64,000 bases of DNA, taken from NCBI GenBank assembly GCA_030142905.1, contig JASJOG010000202.1:186001-250000 (forward strand), given 5' to 3'. This document shows positions 1 to 11,667 of the stretch, piece by piece. Source of the DNA: Heliopora coerulea (Eukaryota; Cnidaria; Anthozoa; Scleralcyonacea; Helioporidae). The notes beneath the pieces are model-generated. The model was not told where the DNA came from and searched no databases. It worked only from the letters and a program-made list of their open reading frames with translations. The position numbers and the translations under genes are program-made. The stretch's first letter is position 1, and each line of letters opens with the position of its first letter.

Positions 1-716
1 GTGCATACACTGCATTATATTATTAGGAGCTAGGAAATATTTGAAGCTACAGTAAATCAATTAAAGAACATCTATCTATAAAACTATGTATTCCTTACAG
101 TAAAGATTTAATCATCTTTTAATATTTTAAAAGAGTTTCGGGAGAAGTAACCAACCTCACAATTAATAGTTACAGTGTATTTATGCCAGTGAAGTTTGAT
201 GTGCATACGGTACATAGAGTTTGGCTTACATAGTTTCAACTCAGAATTTATGCATATTTATTTGTTTGTAATGCTTGGAAAGGCCTAAACTTTAATTATC
301 AACAGCACACAGTGCATAACTTAAGTCAAATAATTTGGACAAATGAGGTGAAAGTCTACATGTGTAGTATGTAAGTAACAAACTATAATGGCAGTTGCAA
401 TTTATATATGGATAATTCCACGTAACTTACATTTAAATGGCAATGGAGATCTTACAATCCTTTGTTATTTTTAAGAAAATGTGAATAATCTTTTAGCGAC
501 TGAAAAGCAATAAAGTCACCTGATTTGTTACTATCCCCTCCAATGTAACATCGGCCATAAAATTACCCATATGTACCATGTTTTACATGTTATTATGTAC
601 AAAACTATAAATCATAGTTAGCAGCCTTCCTTACTGTAGCCTATGCAAGCCATGTGTTTTTACTTCAACCTATGCAAGCTGTGTGCCACCTGCCACCATA
701 CTAAGCTACTACTCAC

Positions 717-763
<47 letters not shown>

Positions 764-837
764 TTCCCAGATATCAAATTATGTACAGCATTACTTTTTA
801 ATTATCAAATTATGTGTTTCTTTTTCCAGTTATAGAA
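1..837. other. Non-coding stretch, AT-rich
   Basis: I see no coding signal. The only structure is a pure TA dinucleotide run at about 724-761. Short open frames here have no recognisable motif. Confidence 0.6.
724..761. repeat. (TA)n microsatellite
   Basis: An uninterrupted run of about 19 TA units can be read directly. It is self-complementary and likely length-variable. Confidence 0.95.
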
Positions 838-1113
838 TTACAAGTGTTTAACTTTAAAGTATTTCTTACTTTTTTTATTTGCAGATACTAGCTCTCGATT
901 TCCAAACTTTAAGGCATAGTATAACCTCATTCTAATGAAAAGCTTCCAGAGAAATTCATCAGGAAATGCAGAGCATTCTGGAAGAGTGATTCTCGGGAGC
1001 TGTGAGAGTAAAAATTTACCAACTCCAACTTCATGAACAACAGAAGGAAACACTTCAACAAACATACTTTCAAGACCAACAATGTAGTTTGTGAAGCTGC
1101 TTACAGGAGCCAA
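838..1113 (-). pseudogene. Transposon-derived C-terminal exon, family uncertain
   Basis: A 91-codon open frame on the minus strand has protein-like composition and ends in a lysine-rich tail followed by a stop. Its middle contains a pattern of the form F-[IV]-RMR-[IL]-Y-Y-A-LKF-N-R, which I associate from memory with the C-terminal part of transposon-derived proteins common in cnidarian genomes. I cannot name the superfamily. The apparent start is probably not a true start: the frame looks like a last exon whose 5' partners would lie at higher coordinates, and I see no partner exon between 1114 and 1530. It could be an orphaned fragment or the end of a gene with distant exons. The coding nature is fairly likely; the identity is weak. 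Confidence 0.35.
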
Positions 1114-1533
1114 AATAATTTATATTATAAATATAACAAACATATTGCTCATATAAATCATTTTTGCCTGTATGAAGTGTCCCTAAAAGGCACTTTCATG
1201 TTCTAAATGTTTCCTTCTACAGTTTGAATTCTCATCAGAAAGTACTCCTCTGTGTACTTGTATCAGACTGGGTTGATTTGAATGACTTTGAAGTTGAAAT
1301 AGGAATGTAAATAAACTATAATCCATCAAAGAATATTCTGGCCAACACTACAATTTTCCAAATGGAATCCAGCCTTGGCCTCCATATTGACTGATACATT
1401 GTAAGTTTGAAACAGACACACTGAAACAGGACCTTCACCATCTGAGACCGTGTCACTATACAAAGGAAAAGTTTAAAAAAAAACAGCCCATAAAAAACTT
1501 TATATTCTGAATTTTCCTAGTATCAATATTAAA

Positions 1534-1934
1534 CAGGGTTCGTACGAATGAAAGGTCACAAAATTCCAGGAGTTTTCCAGGGTAGCAACGCTACTTTTCC
1601 AGGATCCAACCCCTAGTTTTCTTTGGCATGAAGGGCAAGAATGTACTCTTCCTTATGACAACAGTACAACATCATTTTGTTGGTTTCAATATAAGAACTA
1701 AGCAATAATAAATTCACGACTCGATTCAATTTGGATTCGACAGGAAAGCAAGGACGAAAGCTAACAAATCTATTTTGTGTATGAAAAAAAAGAACTTTTG
1801 TGAATGTTCGTATTGGAAGCTCTGGATTATCCAGTTTCAAATTCTTTACAAAATTCCAGGAGAATTACAAGAGTACCTAGAAAACAGCTGTTTTTCCAGG
1901 AGTTTTCCAGGGCCCTGTAAAGAACCGTATTGAG
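1534..1934. mobile_element. MITE-like repeat rich in TTCCAGGAGTTTTCCAGG units
   Basis: The segment starts with ACAGGGTTCGTAC and ends with a roughly inverted GAACCGT end. AATTCCAGGAGTTTTCCAGGG sits near one end, and a TTTTCCAGGAGTTTTCCAGG copy sits near the other. This layout is typical of widespread hAT-type MITEs with a CAGGGTTC terminus. I found no clean target-site duplication. Confidence 0.45.
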
Positions 1935-4018
1935 GGCTGAAACCGACTGAGGTGCCGGTGAACACGCTAAATTCTACTCGAAAAAATCGTTTATACATTA
2001 TCAAACTTACAAAAAATAATCACTTATCTCCTCTTCAACAGATTCAGAAATGTAATGAAAATCGTCCTCCTACTTTTCCAAATACAGCAGTTTTAGTGAG
2101 CCAACTTCGGTTTTTGCCATATTGTTTCTAGTTGAAATGCGCTGAGTATACCCTCCAAGAACATGGCGGATGCGGACATGCGCAGTTAAAAAAGTGGGAC
2201 AAGTTTCCTCGCGAGTGGGACTTCTGGTTAATTCTTTATTCTGTGGTAAGGATATATTTAGGAGATAGAAACTAGGGCCGCTGAGAGCCAGCATGGGCCC
2301 AGGGGAAGGTAGGGTTGCGGGGAGCCTAAGCAGTTGCCCCGGCTACCTCCTCTTCTTCTCGGCGCTCCTGATAGGAACTATTTGACCATGCTTTCAAAAC
2401 CAGATAAAAACACTGCCAAAAGTAAGGAAGAACTTGAAAGCTGCTGCGTAAGCCTAAACTGAGGGACTAGAGCTTACAAAGGGGATCGAGAGTTGCTCCA
2501 TGCACGTCGATAGTTTCTATCAGGCCGTGCAAATTCAGCAGAACAGTTTCTATATTTTTTTTATAAAATCGATAACGAGCCGGATTATTAGTAATCAACT
2601 TTATTTACCAAAATCAAGTACGAAATTGTCCTTAAAAGGCTACAAACAAATCTTATTTCATGGCCCACCCACAATTCGTTGTTTTAACAGAAGCGTTAAA
2701 TCCTTTATTCCACACCTGGGTATTAAAGTGTGCAACAACCTCTGAAAAGAGTATAATGACCACTTATCACACTGTTCATTACACACAAACAAGTAAATAT
2801 CTCAATTTCTAAGTACCAAGCTTCACTCGCAATGTCAAACCCTTTATAACACTCGTGAGCATTGATTAAGAAATGCCAAATAGATTTTCGTCCTTGGACA
2901 CTGTGATCCGGGCACGCGGGATGTTGCGAGACTTGAGAAAAGCAAGTGAACCTCCTAACTTGAATTTGCTCTCTACTACCCTAATTTTATATTTTCATAG
3001 ATTAGCAGTCATGCAATTTATGTTTTTAGACCACAACATGGTTGCTAAGCTGCAGGTGATGGTGACGTTTTCCAGAACTTTCGATACTTCCTTCGGGTAA
3101 AGGCAAACAGTTTTTACAATTGAACTAGACTTATAGCAAGAAATATCCTTTAACACATTGATTACCACATTAAGTATATTAAACTTCAAGTAAAGACTGG
3201 TATCTTCCTTTCACTTAAAAGGTATAAACAAAGCAACGATCAATTTGTTTAGGTGTATGTTTCAGAGCGAATTTATTTAGCAATTTTTACTCTTGTTATT
3301 TGAAAGGGTTTTACGTATTTGTGTAAAATTGGTGTTCAATTTTACTTTCTACCACTATCTTAAAATTTTAAAGCAATCACGTCGAGAAAATCTCCATTGA
3401 AGTCAGATTTCAATTTAGATAATTCTGAATAACCACTTTTATTACCACTGGATTGCACATTAAAACTGGATGCTTGTCGCACTTTGAATCCAAAACTATT
3501 CTTTTTTACAAATCTGTTTCTTCACATATTGTCTTATTTCTTGACTGCTAGGGACCCCATAAAACTCTGAATGGCAAAATAAAAGCAAAAACAACTTAAC
3601 TAGGTGGACCTCTAACAAATATTGGTATTTTTATTGCACGCAATAAAAGTTATTGAACGATTTAATCGAGTTAGTGGATTTTCTACAGAATGAACTGAAA
3701 CTTCAGATGATTAGTCGACATTTGTCGACTCATATCCACAAGGGCGAATTAATCAATGTTTTTTCCCTTTATGAATAAGCCAAACTAGAATTATCTCGGG
3801 CGGCCAACTATCGCAAAGTAGAAACAAAAGTCAAGAGGTGTGTAGGCAGTGTTGAACGGCTTGTAAAAAGCCACAAGAGACAGAAGACTACCAAAACTTA
3901 GAATAGAAAATACTGTCGTTTCGAGCAAAGGTTCTTTGTTGGAGTGAAAAGTAGAGACATCTAAAAACTATGTCATTTTATGTATTTAAAAGCGTATTCG
4001 TGTGAGGCGAAAATGACT
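1935..4018. other. Non-coding stretch
   Basis: There are short open frames only, none with recognisable motifs or convincing splice signals. A brief CT/GA-rich patch sits near 2340-2370. I see nothing else. Confidence 0.55.
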
Positions 4019-4397
4019 ACACCTTTTGCTGTTCATTACCAGAAAACATACTATCATTAATGGCAACCTCAAACTTACTAACGTAAAAATACATTCATTT
4101 TATTCAATCGACATTCATTAGCGTAAATGCACAATCACTCGCATCAAAGGGCATTGCATAGTGCCAACAGACGACCATTAACACCATTCTATTATACATT
4201 AGGGATAATATTCAATTACGCGAAAGAAATATCTTGCCTAATTGAGATTTTATTATCCCTAATGTTATAGCTGAATGGTGTTAATGGTCGTCTGTTGGCG
4301 CTATGGAATGCCCTTTGATGTAAATGGTTGCGTAACTACACTAATGAGGTAGGTGTTAATGATAGTACATTTTCTGGTAATGAACAGCAAAAGGTGT
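4019..4397. mobile_element. 379-bp full-length foldback MITE
   Basis: The outer arms read ACACCTTTTGCTGTTCATTA at the left and its reverse complement at the right. Further inside, the blocks around 4167-4195 (AACAGACGACCATTAACACC) and 4276-4305 are again reverse complements. Near the centre ATTAGGGATAAT faces ATTATCCCTAAT. The whole unit could fold into one long imperfect hairpin with an apex around 4220-4240. There is no coding frame. It looks like a non-autonomous DNA transposon with very long inverted repeats. The flanks give no clear target duplication. Confidence 0.7.
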
Positions 4398-4718
4398 GAA
4401 AAGATGGAAAAATATGGTTTGCTATTTTAAACGTGTATCACTAAACCGAAAAGGAAAGAATCGTTAGAGGACGGAATGGCAACGCGTAAAGTTCAAATGC
4501 GTAACAAAATTAAGGGGCCAAAACTCAGCCCAGCAGACCGGATTTAAAAATAGCCCCAATTACACGAGCTATTTTAGCCCAGGCTGAAACTGAAATCGGA
4601 ATTGCAACTACAAATGAGCAATATATTTTGGTAAGATCTATTCCATCACACCTGATCTACTTCTTAAATCAGTAAATTTTGAGTTGGTAAGTTTTAGCTT
4701 AATGTTAGTAAAGATTAG

Positions 4719-4846
4719 GTGTTCGGTTACATACTGTGCGAGCTGTGTCAGTTGACTTGTAAGTAGACAGCAAAACTCGTTTTAACCTCAGAGTTGTTCA
4801 AAGTACTTACACCTCACACAGCTTGCACAGCACACAAACCGAACAC
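4719..4846. mobile_element. 128-bp MITE with ~30-bp terminal inverted repeats
   Basis: The left end GTGTTCGGTTACATACTGTG and the right end, read in reverse complement, share GTGTTCGGTT and then CTGTGCRAGCTGTGT with only a few mismatches. The interior is about 70 bp and non-coding. Confidence 0.6.
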
Positions 4847-7800
4847 TTCCACTAAATTTTTGACAACATTATCATTGGGGGAGTTAAAGCCCCCCCCCAA
4901 CTAGTCCCCCTCTTTCGCCAGCCCGGTTCGCAACGGTTTTATACCGTGACTGAGAAATTCGAGCGATATATCAACTTGAAGACGAAGCTCGAAGGTTGAT
5001 ATTTCGCTTAAACACCGAGGTCAAGGTATATAATCGACCTATATTATCGTGAGTGAAGTTCGCAACGTTACGTTTCTGAAAGAAAAATTTCTTCAGTATG
5101 TTGGAGGGTTTTTGGTAAAGACTAGTTAAAGACCACTAGCCTGGTAGTTTTCATTCTTTAAATTCAGGCTGCGTGGGAATTAAGAAATTACTAAGGGATG
5201 TGTGGATGTTTTTGGTAAATGGATAGATGTTTACGTTTTGGGTCTTCACATAATCATAATACTTTTAATAATAAAGCGGATGGAGTAGAGACCTTTGTTG
5301 TTAAACTAACTTGATGAATCATTTTCTGACTGCATTTATAATCGTTGTAATCATGTTAAATTCATTAAGTATTTGCTTCACTCTCACAAATATGCAATGG
5401 CACCGGACTCGGACTAGGACTACTTGTTCATAACGTAGGGTTCATTTCGCATCGACTGATGGTAAGAAAAAAGTGAACTTGCATTATTCAATGTGGAATG
5501 TTTTTATTAAGAACTTTTGAAATTGATGGTTGCTGAGAGTTTGATTTAGTTTTCGTCATTTAGTGAGATGCTTATATTTCGTTGTTGTAATAGTCGAGGT
5601 GGTAGCCTTTTGTTGTCAAAGTTTGTTTTTTTTGCTATCACTTGCATGTAAAGGATATATTTGCTGAATGGATTGCTTTTGATTGCAGTAGTGTTTGTGG
5701 ATTATTATATATTGTACTTTATCGGGTGTTCAGTGATTTACAGTTAAACCTTGGCTTTGATATATATCATACCTCATCATTTATTCATGAGTTTTAATAT
5801 ATGGAAAAATACATCTAAACAATCACCCCGAAACCCTGGAACTATTCAAAGTCCAACCACCTTTGATGCACATGAGTACTCAGGTAATTAATCTGGTTAT
5901 CATCCTCCCGAAATCGAAAGAAACTGAGCCAACAACGATATAATAATTAACATGATACATCTATCTGATCTATGGAAATGCGTAAGAAACGCATGTGTTC
6001 AGTAAGGATAAGATTTAGAATCAATTCCGATGGTCACTTTCGATAGAGAGATTCATTTCTAACAAAAAAATACAAATTTTGTAATGCAGACTCATTGCAC
6101 AAAATGATCTAAAAGCCACAGCCTCTCCAAGTCGTGGTATTAAGCAATTGCCGGTATTAAGCAATAGTAACCATTCAAGAACTCTTTAGATTTAACTTTA
6201 AATTTAACTTTTTAAATGCTGGTTTGCCTTACTATCGAATGTAATGGAATTCATTCATACAAGCATGGCAATAAGGATCTGCGACGAAAAAAGGAATTAC
6301 TCTTTTTTAATCAACGTTGTTTTGATCTATCATCTCGAAGCTCACCGTCAGGTTGACTTCATCTGTTTGAGTTAGCTAACCTAACACTTAACAAGTGGCC
6401 TCCCAAAATCCTTTTAACCTTCGCTAACCCTCCAGTAATTCATTCCACATCATTATCTCGAGTGTAAACTATCTGAATCCGGTCTACAACTGAAGAGAAA
6501 TGAAAACAAAAGAAATGTTGGCTACTGCATATGTATATGTATATTGTACATCTATCATTAATAATTTTGAATAGAAAGTGACGGTCTTACTAATGCGTTA
6601 AGGAGGTGTTAGAGGGCTAAGATGGATAAGTGTCAGCATGTCTCGCAGATAGAATAGAGTATTGTCCTTATAAAGGTTTAGAGTAGTCGTCGGTGTTTTA
6701 CTTGCATGCATTCTAAGATTACGATAATTTTCTAATTCTGTAACATCTCTCGTCACTGATATCCCTGTTAATGTCAACGTCTAAATTTCCATGGACAATT
6801 CACGGAGCCGGAAAAAGTATCCTCTTGTGGGGTGTTCGTTACATTCCTCAATAGAAGGTATCAAGTTTTTTCTCAGGCTCTTATTCGTTCTTTTTCTGGT
6901 TTAAAATCTTCGTTATTTATTCAAATGGCATTTTGTAACAGTTCACTGTCAATGTTTCTTTGGGTCAACATGAAAGAGTTTTAATATTTTTTCGTGCAAA
7001 AGCCCCCATTAAGATAGCTTCCATCCAACTGCCACGAAGGAAAAGCACGAGGAGTGCTACTGACTTAAGAATATTGCTTTTCTCCAAAAATTCCAGTGTA
7101 GTACTTCCTAGTAGTCGACTATTGCCCAATTATCCGTTATGAATTCACAACAACGTCGAGAAAACAGGACTGCAAAACAGATGTACAATGCACCTCCGCT
7201 CTCCGACAGCTTAGACAATGGAAACAAAGCGAGGGAACTCGCTTAAAGAATTAGAAAGGTGTTAATGTCGTTGATGGCCGATGGTCGAAACTGCTCCTGT
7301 CAGTGAAGTTGTAGACTCGGAGACCCTCATGTGTGCGATTTCACACGAACTATTTTTTGAATATTTTAGTTTGATTGCACTTCCTCACGTCGATCAAAAA
7401 ACAGGAAGATGAGGTCGGCCTTTTCGCAATGTATTTAATGCAGTCACAACAATCCGAACGTTCCGCTGCAGAAATCAAGTTTGGTTCAATTTTCGAGCAC
7501 TAACACAAAGGGAGAATTTTCTGCAACATTACATTGCCATTTGTTTCCTGGTACCCAACATAGGATCGAAGCGGAGTGGAGCAGTGTAGCTGCTGACAGA
7601 AATGTGATGTATTGGTATTGAATTGGGTAAAGAAAATCCGGTATTAGATCTAGAATCAATCCGGGTTTGATGGTAGAAGCAATCTAAGCATTCTTAAGCA
7701 TTCTTGGCATATTTCAATTTTCTCAGTTGTCATGGCGTCAAGTGATTTCACGTGCAGGGATGACATATAAAACAATATAATCCTTTGTTGACCAGGAGTT

Positions 7801-7973
7801 CCGCTTTGCTAAATAAACTCGTCTGGCGGCAGGTGCCCCATTCGGAGAGAGTCAAGCGCAATAGGTTTCACTGTTTTTCCTACCAAGAGTTCCTTCCACT
7901 GAACAAAATCGTCCGCCAGACCTTGAAGTCTCAGGTGTCCTGTTGGGAAACAAAGAGTTAAGATATCCATAAA
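4847..7973. other. Non-coding stretch of about 3.1 kb
   Basis: A C-run occurs near 4890. No open frame above 60 codons has recognisable content, and no inverted repeats of note were seen by eye. This could be intergenic or intronic sequence. Confidence 0.5.
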
Positions 7974-8162
7974 GCGCCTTTTACACGTACGATTTTGCAC
8001 GTTGCGATTGTCATCCTGGTGTATGCAATACACTCATGACAGCCTATGCAGCAAGATATCCGCTTATGATTTGCTGTAGTTTGTCCTCGACGTTCTCTTG
8101 ATTTAAACACATACTCCAAGATGTCAATTGCAAGGCACAAAATTGCACGTGTAAACAGCCCT
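7974..8162. mobile_element. MITE family A, copy 1
   Basis: The terminal inverted repeats read TTACACGTACGATTTTGCAC at the left and CACAAAATTGCACGTGTAAA at the right. The interior shares long blocks with three other copies in this window (22176-22337, 34825-35017, 49002-49187), including the GCAAGATATCCGCTTATGAT segment. Non-coding. Confidence 0.75.
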
Positions 8163-9946
8163 CAACGTTTAAGATATTTTCAATGTTATAGTGTTGTCTT
8201 CAGATAAAAGGAGCATTTTTCGTTGTCTCTCTTTAGTTTGCTATCACTAGTTTATGATTGTAGCATTAGAAGACTGATTTGCTGAGGGTAAATCTCAGTG
8301 AAGCGCTATTAAAGGACATAGTTCCAATAACACTAAACATAATTATATCGTTTAACTGCAACGTTCAATTACAAGCTTTTTCCCCCGGCAAATTTTACTA
8401 AAACCGGTGACTCTACCCCGTGTAAGTTCACAGCAAAGTGTTTGCCTTACTTTAGAATGCTTTTGCTGGGTTCCTTTAAGAAAACTGAACGGCAACGGCA
8501 AAATAAATTTTAACATTTGGAATTAAACCACTAATTATCGACGTTGTAACAAACTGTAAGTGCTTATTTTCGTCCCTTTCAAAAATTCTAAGCAATTTTC
8601 GTCAGTGTATCTAAACTATTCGTTGACAACAATAAAAACTGTCCACATTTAAAGTGTTCACGTTGTCACGATAACGCAGAAATACTTTCAGGAGTCGTTT
8701 TTAGGAGCAGAATGCTATCAAATCTCTTTGTTATGAAAAAAATGGTTCTTTGGGATACGTCATCCTTGATACTCCCATCGTAATTAATTGAATTTTACGA
8801 TCTTCGGAATAGGCCATCACTTGTTCAGTCTTAACTGGGAGATTTTTCCTATTCTATTTACAATTTTCCTTTCAATAGTATACCGCAAATGTTCAATTAG
8901 TCCACTTCAATTTGATGGTAACATCTGCCTAAGCAGTTAATTTTAGCAAACACAAGTCTTTAGATTTTATAAGTCTCTTGTAGCTCATATTGCCCGTTAA
9001 CTTCTTCCACTCGTTTCTTGGTCATTGGACATCGGGTGCTCGAGTGGTCAATTGTTTATTCCCATTCTTACTAACACGTTTTGTAAGGAAGTCGCCATGT
9101 TGAGTTGCTTCATGAAAATTATGCAGTAAGATTAGATCAAGACGCCGTACTGTTGACGAACTGAATGTAATGTTTGTGTGACGAAACCTTTGTTTGCATT
9201 GCAGTGCCAATTAATGTCAGCACAATAAAATTGAAAAAAACAAGAAAACATCTTCGAAATTAGCAAAGAACGAAAATATTAAATATTGTTAGCTTATTAT
9301 TAGCCAACTCTCTTGGCGCGTTAATTACAAATATTAAATTATTCCATTTAACAATCGTTTTTAAACATCAGTTGAGCAGTAAGATATTCAAGCATTCATA
9401 GTAAAGACAAAGCTTCTAAAACAATGTTTATGTATGAGACAAACGAGTACGAAGTTAAAATGCACATAAAAAAAACAAAACTGCTTTTTATATTAACTCA
9501 CAATGTAAAAATTAATTAGAAAAGAAGAAGTTAATGTGAGAATTAAAAAAGTTTAGTCTGTTCGGGCTGTGCCAGGAGAGTACTCCGGTAAAACTTTATT
9601 CGTCCTTACCCAAAACATTAGCATACCAAAAATAATTTGATGATTGCATCACTTCACCAATTAAGTCAGTTCCTCATTTTCGTGTTCTCGTCGATGACAG
9701 ATGAACTTATAAATATTTTGATCAATGGTCTCATTGTATTTTAGTCCGACAGTGAAGCCTGGAACTCAAGATGCGACACTGCACACAATATTGTGTGGAA
9801 TGCTGAATAGCATGCACGAAAAGTGTATTTCGAGGTGGGGCAAAATTTGAGAAACAGCCAATAGAGTTATTGGGGTTAGACTTAACCCCAAAGGTGTCCT
9901 GAACTTATTCCTTCTCAACTATTTACACTAACTCTCTAATTCTAAG
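8163..9946. other. Non-coding stretch
   Basis: AT-rich sequence without supported exons. It ends at the target duplication of the tailed-hairpin insertion that follows. Confidence 0.5.
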
Positions 9947-9958
9947 GATCCTAGCTGC
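9947..9958. repeat. Left target-site duplication of the tailed hairpin
   Basis: GATCCTAGCTGC here pairs with GATCCTCGCTGC at 10285-10296 (11 of 12 identical), bracketing the 326-bp insertion between them. Confidence 0.75.
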
Positions 9959-10284
9959 ATGTTTGAGGAAGTTGATCGTCCAGGTTAGTGTAGTCTTGAG
10001 AAAGACTGTTGGTTGAAGTGACTGACGTTTCGACAGCCTTAGCGGCGGTCATCTTCAGAGTCAAAAGGAGAGTAAATGTCAGGTTCGCCTGTATTTGTAT
10101 CGAGCCAGATACAAATACAGGCGAACCTGACATTTACTCTCCTTTTGACTCTGAAGATGACCGCCACTAAGGCTGTCAAAACGTCAGTCACTTCAACCAA
10201 CAGTCTTTCTCAAGACTACACTAACCTGGACGATCAACTTCCTCAAACATGTTACGATTCTCCCAGGTTCAAACCATTTACTTT
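9959..10284. mobile_element. Penelope-like tailed-hairpin insertion (326 bp)
   Basis: Two arms of about 144 bp (9958-10101 and 10108-10251) are reverse complements with only two mismatches seen, separated by the 6-bp spacer GAGCCA. To the right lies a single-copy 33-nt tail (10252-10284) ending in CCATTTACTTT. Twelve-base near-identical duplications flank the unit. The same arm start and the same tail occur at 40856-40960, where the hairpin core is missing. Penelope-like elements are known for inverted pseudo-LTR arrangements, a short terminal extension of about 35 bp and target duplications of about this size, so I assign it there. It carries no open reading frame of its own. It lies 130 bp beyond the stop of the Tctex1-domain gene. 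Confidence 0.8.
10020..10062 (-). ncRNA. Hammerhead-like motif, degenerate core
   Basis: On the minus strand the order is GACU, then CUGAAGAUGA, then a CCGCC...GGCUGUC stem region, then CGAAACGUC, then AGUC. The GACU and AGUC flanks are complementary and placed where stem I of a type-I hammerhead would be. The GAAA and GUC elements are present. The first core strand is CUGAAGAUGA rather than CUGAUGA, so activity is doubtful. The opposite arm has AAAA in place of GAAA. Confidence 0.4.
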
Positions 10285-10296
10285 GATCCTCGCTGC
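10285..10296. repeat. Right target-site duplication of the tailed hairpin
   Basis: GATCCTCGCTGC, one mismatch from the left copy at 9947-9958. Confidence 0.75.
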
Positions 10297-10413
10297 CTTA
10301 AAATCTCATCCTCAGTGCAACGTTACCCATTTCGTCTCCCGGCCTTGAATACTGCATTTCAAATTCTGTATTGTACTTACTATTAACCATAAAACCACCT
10401 GCAGTTATACGCT

Positions 10414-11667
10414 CTATTTGCAACTGTATCGCACTGCAAAAACGGACGCCATTGCAAAAAGGGACTTGTTCTGGTAACACACCGATGCGTGATGGTCCAT
10501 TTTGTAATCCAGCAGTGCCTGGGTCGCACTGTGAATTCCGAAGTCTCGTAGTGCGCCAATGTAGATAGTACAAACTACTTTGCATGGACTAGTACTCCAC
10601 AACTGAACCCTTGCCTTTATAACTTCGCTTATTTCTTCACACCATTTGCGGCTATTCTCCGGGCAGAAACTCATCTGACTTAATCTCGATCGCAACTCTT
10701 CTTTCATCACGCATTGAATTAAAAAATCCTGTACATTATCGTACTTGACGTCGGTATTGGGGCAAGTCACCATAGCAGGTCGACGGATGTTAAGCGAAGT
10801 CGTCACTGTCTGCGCGCTTACGGCCTTTTTGGGATAGAAGGCATTTTCAATGAGACCACGTGAGCCAGTGAAGTCCGGACGAGGGAAAGATGGACTACAG
10901 TTCTGTGCCTGAGAGTTTTTTAACACTGAATCTGCGGAAAGCCTTCTGTAGATATGTCTCGCTGAAGCGGTGTTGTTATTGCAATCGATCTCTTCCCACA
11001 CAGTAGGCTCTGGACTTAAGGATTTCGATCTTCCCTTTCCTAACTGTTTCTTATTTTCCTTCGAGACGCCGGAACCTTTGGTTCGTGAATTTGCTTTTGG
11101 TTTACAGAAACCCCTCAACTGTTTCTCATTTTCAATCCAATCTTGCAACGAAGCACGTAGGTTGATTTTTCGTACAACTTGCGGTGAAAAAGTAAATTTA
11201 ATAGGGATAGGATGGCTCGTATAACTCACAATGCTATCTGAACTCGACGCGAATCCTACTTTACTTTGTTCAAGTGACTCTTGCGTTGTTCCTCCTTCGC
11301 TCAAGCTCCGCAGTTTGTTTGATTTACGCCGACCAAATCGGCTCAACAGGTGATCCCCATCTCTCTTCACTGGGTCGGAAGATCGACGTTGTTTTGGGAG
11401 AAAAGCATCGTCGTTCTGGTCAAATGACGAAGAGCGGCTGCTTCTTTCAGGCCTGCTGGAGTTTTCAAAAACATTGGAAAAGTTACCAGGTGTTTGGCTT
11501 TCGTTAGAACTAACTCGCTTTCCTTTGAGGATTACATTCCCCTTTTCGCTTGCCTCGTTTTTAATGTTCTCTGATTTCACACACGAGGCAAAGAAGATAA
11601 CTTGTGTCTTCCTCCAACGCGGGCCAAAATATTTGTAGGCATGGTACTGGTCGTTTGGATAGTCCAT
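10414..11667 (-). CDS. Tctex1-domain protein (dynein light chain Tctex-type family)
   Basis: A single uninterrupted frame encodes 417 residues. Residues 1-300 are low-complexity, rich in Ser, Lys, Arg and Asn, with many basic-Ser motifs, and are probably disordered. Residues 309-417 form a Tctex1/dynein light chain domain: an N-terminal helical part, then strands around CKVVCTIYIG, the ALLDYKMDHHASVCYQNKSLF block and the terminal SVFAVRY strand. In this family the domain dimerises and links cargo or axonemal partners to dynein. A long disordered N-terminus with a C-terminal Tctex1 domain resembles the TCTEX1D (DYNLT4/5-like) subgroup rather than the ~113-residue core light chain. The first ATG gives a plausible full-length protein and no intron is evident. 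The frame is intact despite the element-dense surroundings. Subgroup assignment is inference. Confidence 0.85.
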   Translation of the reverse strand: MDYPNDQYHAYKYFGPRWRKTQVIFFASCVKSENIKNEASEKGNVILKGKRVSSNESQTPGNFSNVFENSSRPERSSRSSSFDQNDDAFLPKQRRSSDPVKRDGDHLLSRFGRRKSNKLRSLSEGGTTQESLEQSKVGFASSSDSIVSYTSHPIPIKFTFSPQVVRKINLRASLQDWIENEKQLRGFCKPKANSRTKGSGVSKENKKQLGKGRSKSLSPEPTVWEEIDCNNNTASARHIYRRLSADSVLKNSQAQNCSPSFPRPDFTGSRGLIENAFYPKKAVSAQTVTTSLNIRRPAMVTCPNTDVKYDNVQDFLIQCVMKEELRSRLSQMSFCPENSRKWCEEISEVIKARVQLWSTSPCKVVCTIYIGALRDFGIHSATQALLDYKMDHHASVCYQNKSLFAMASVFAVRYSCK

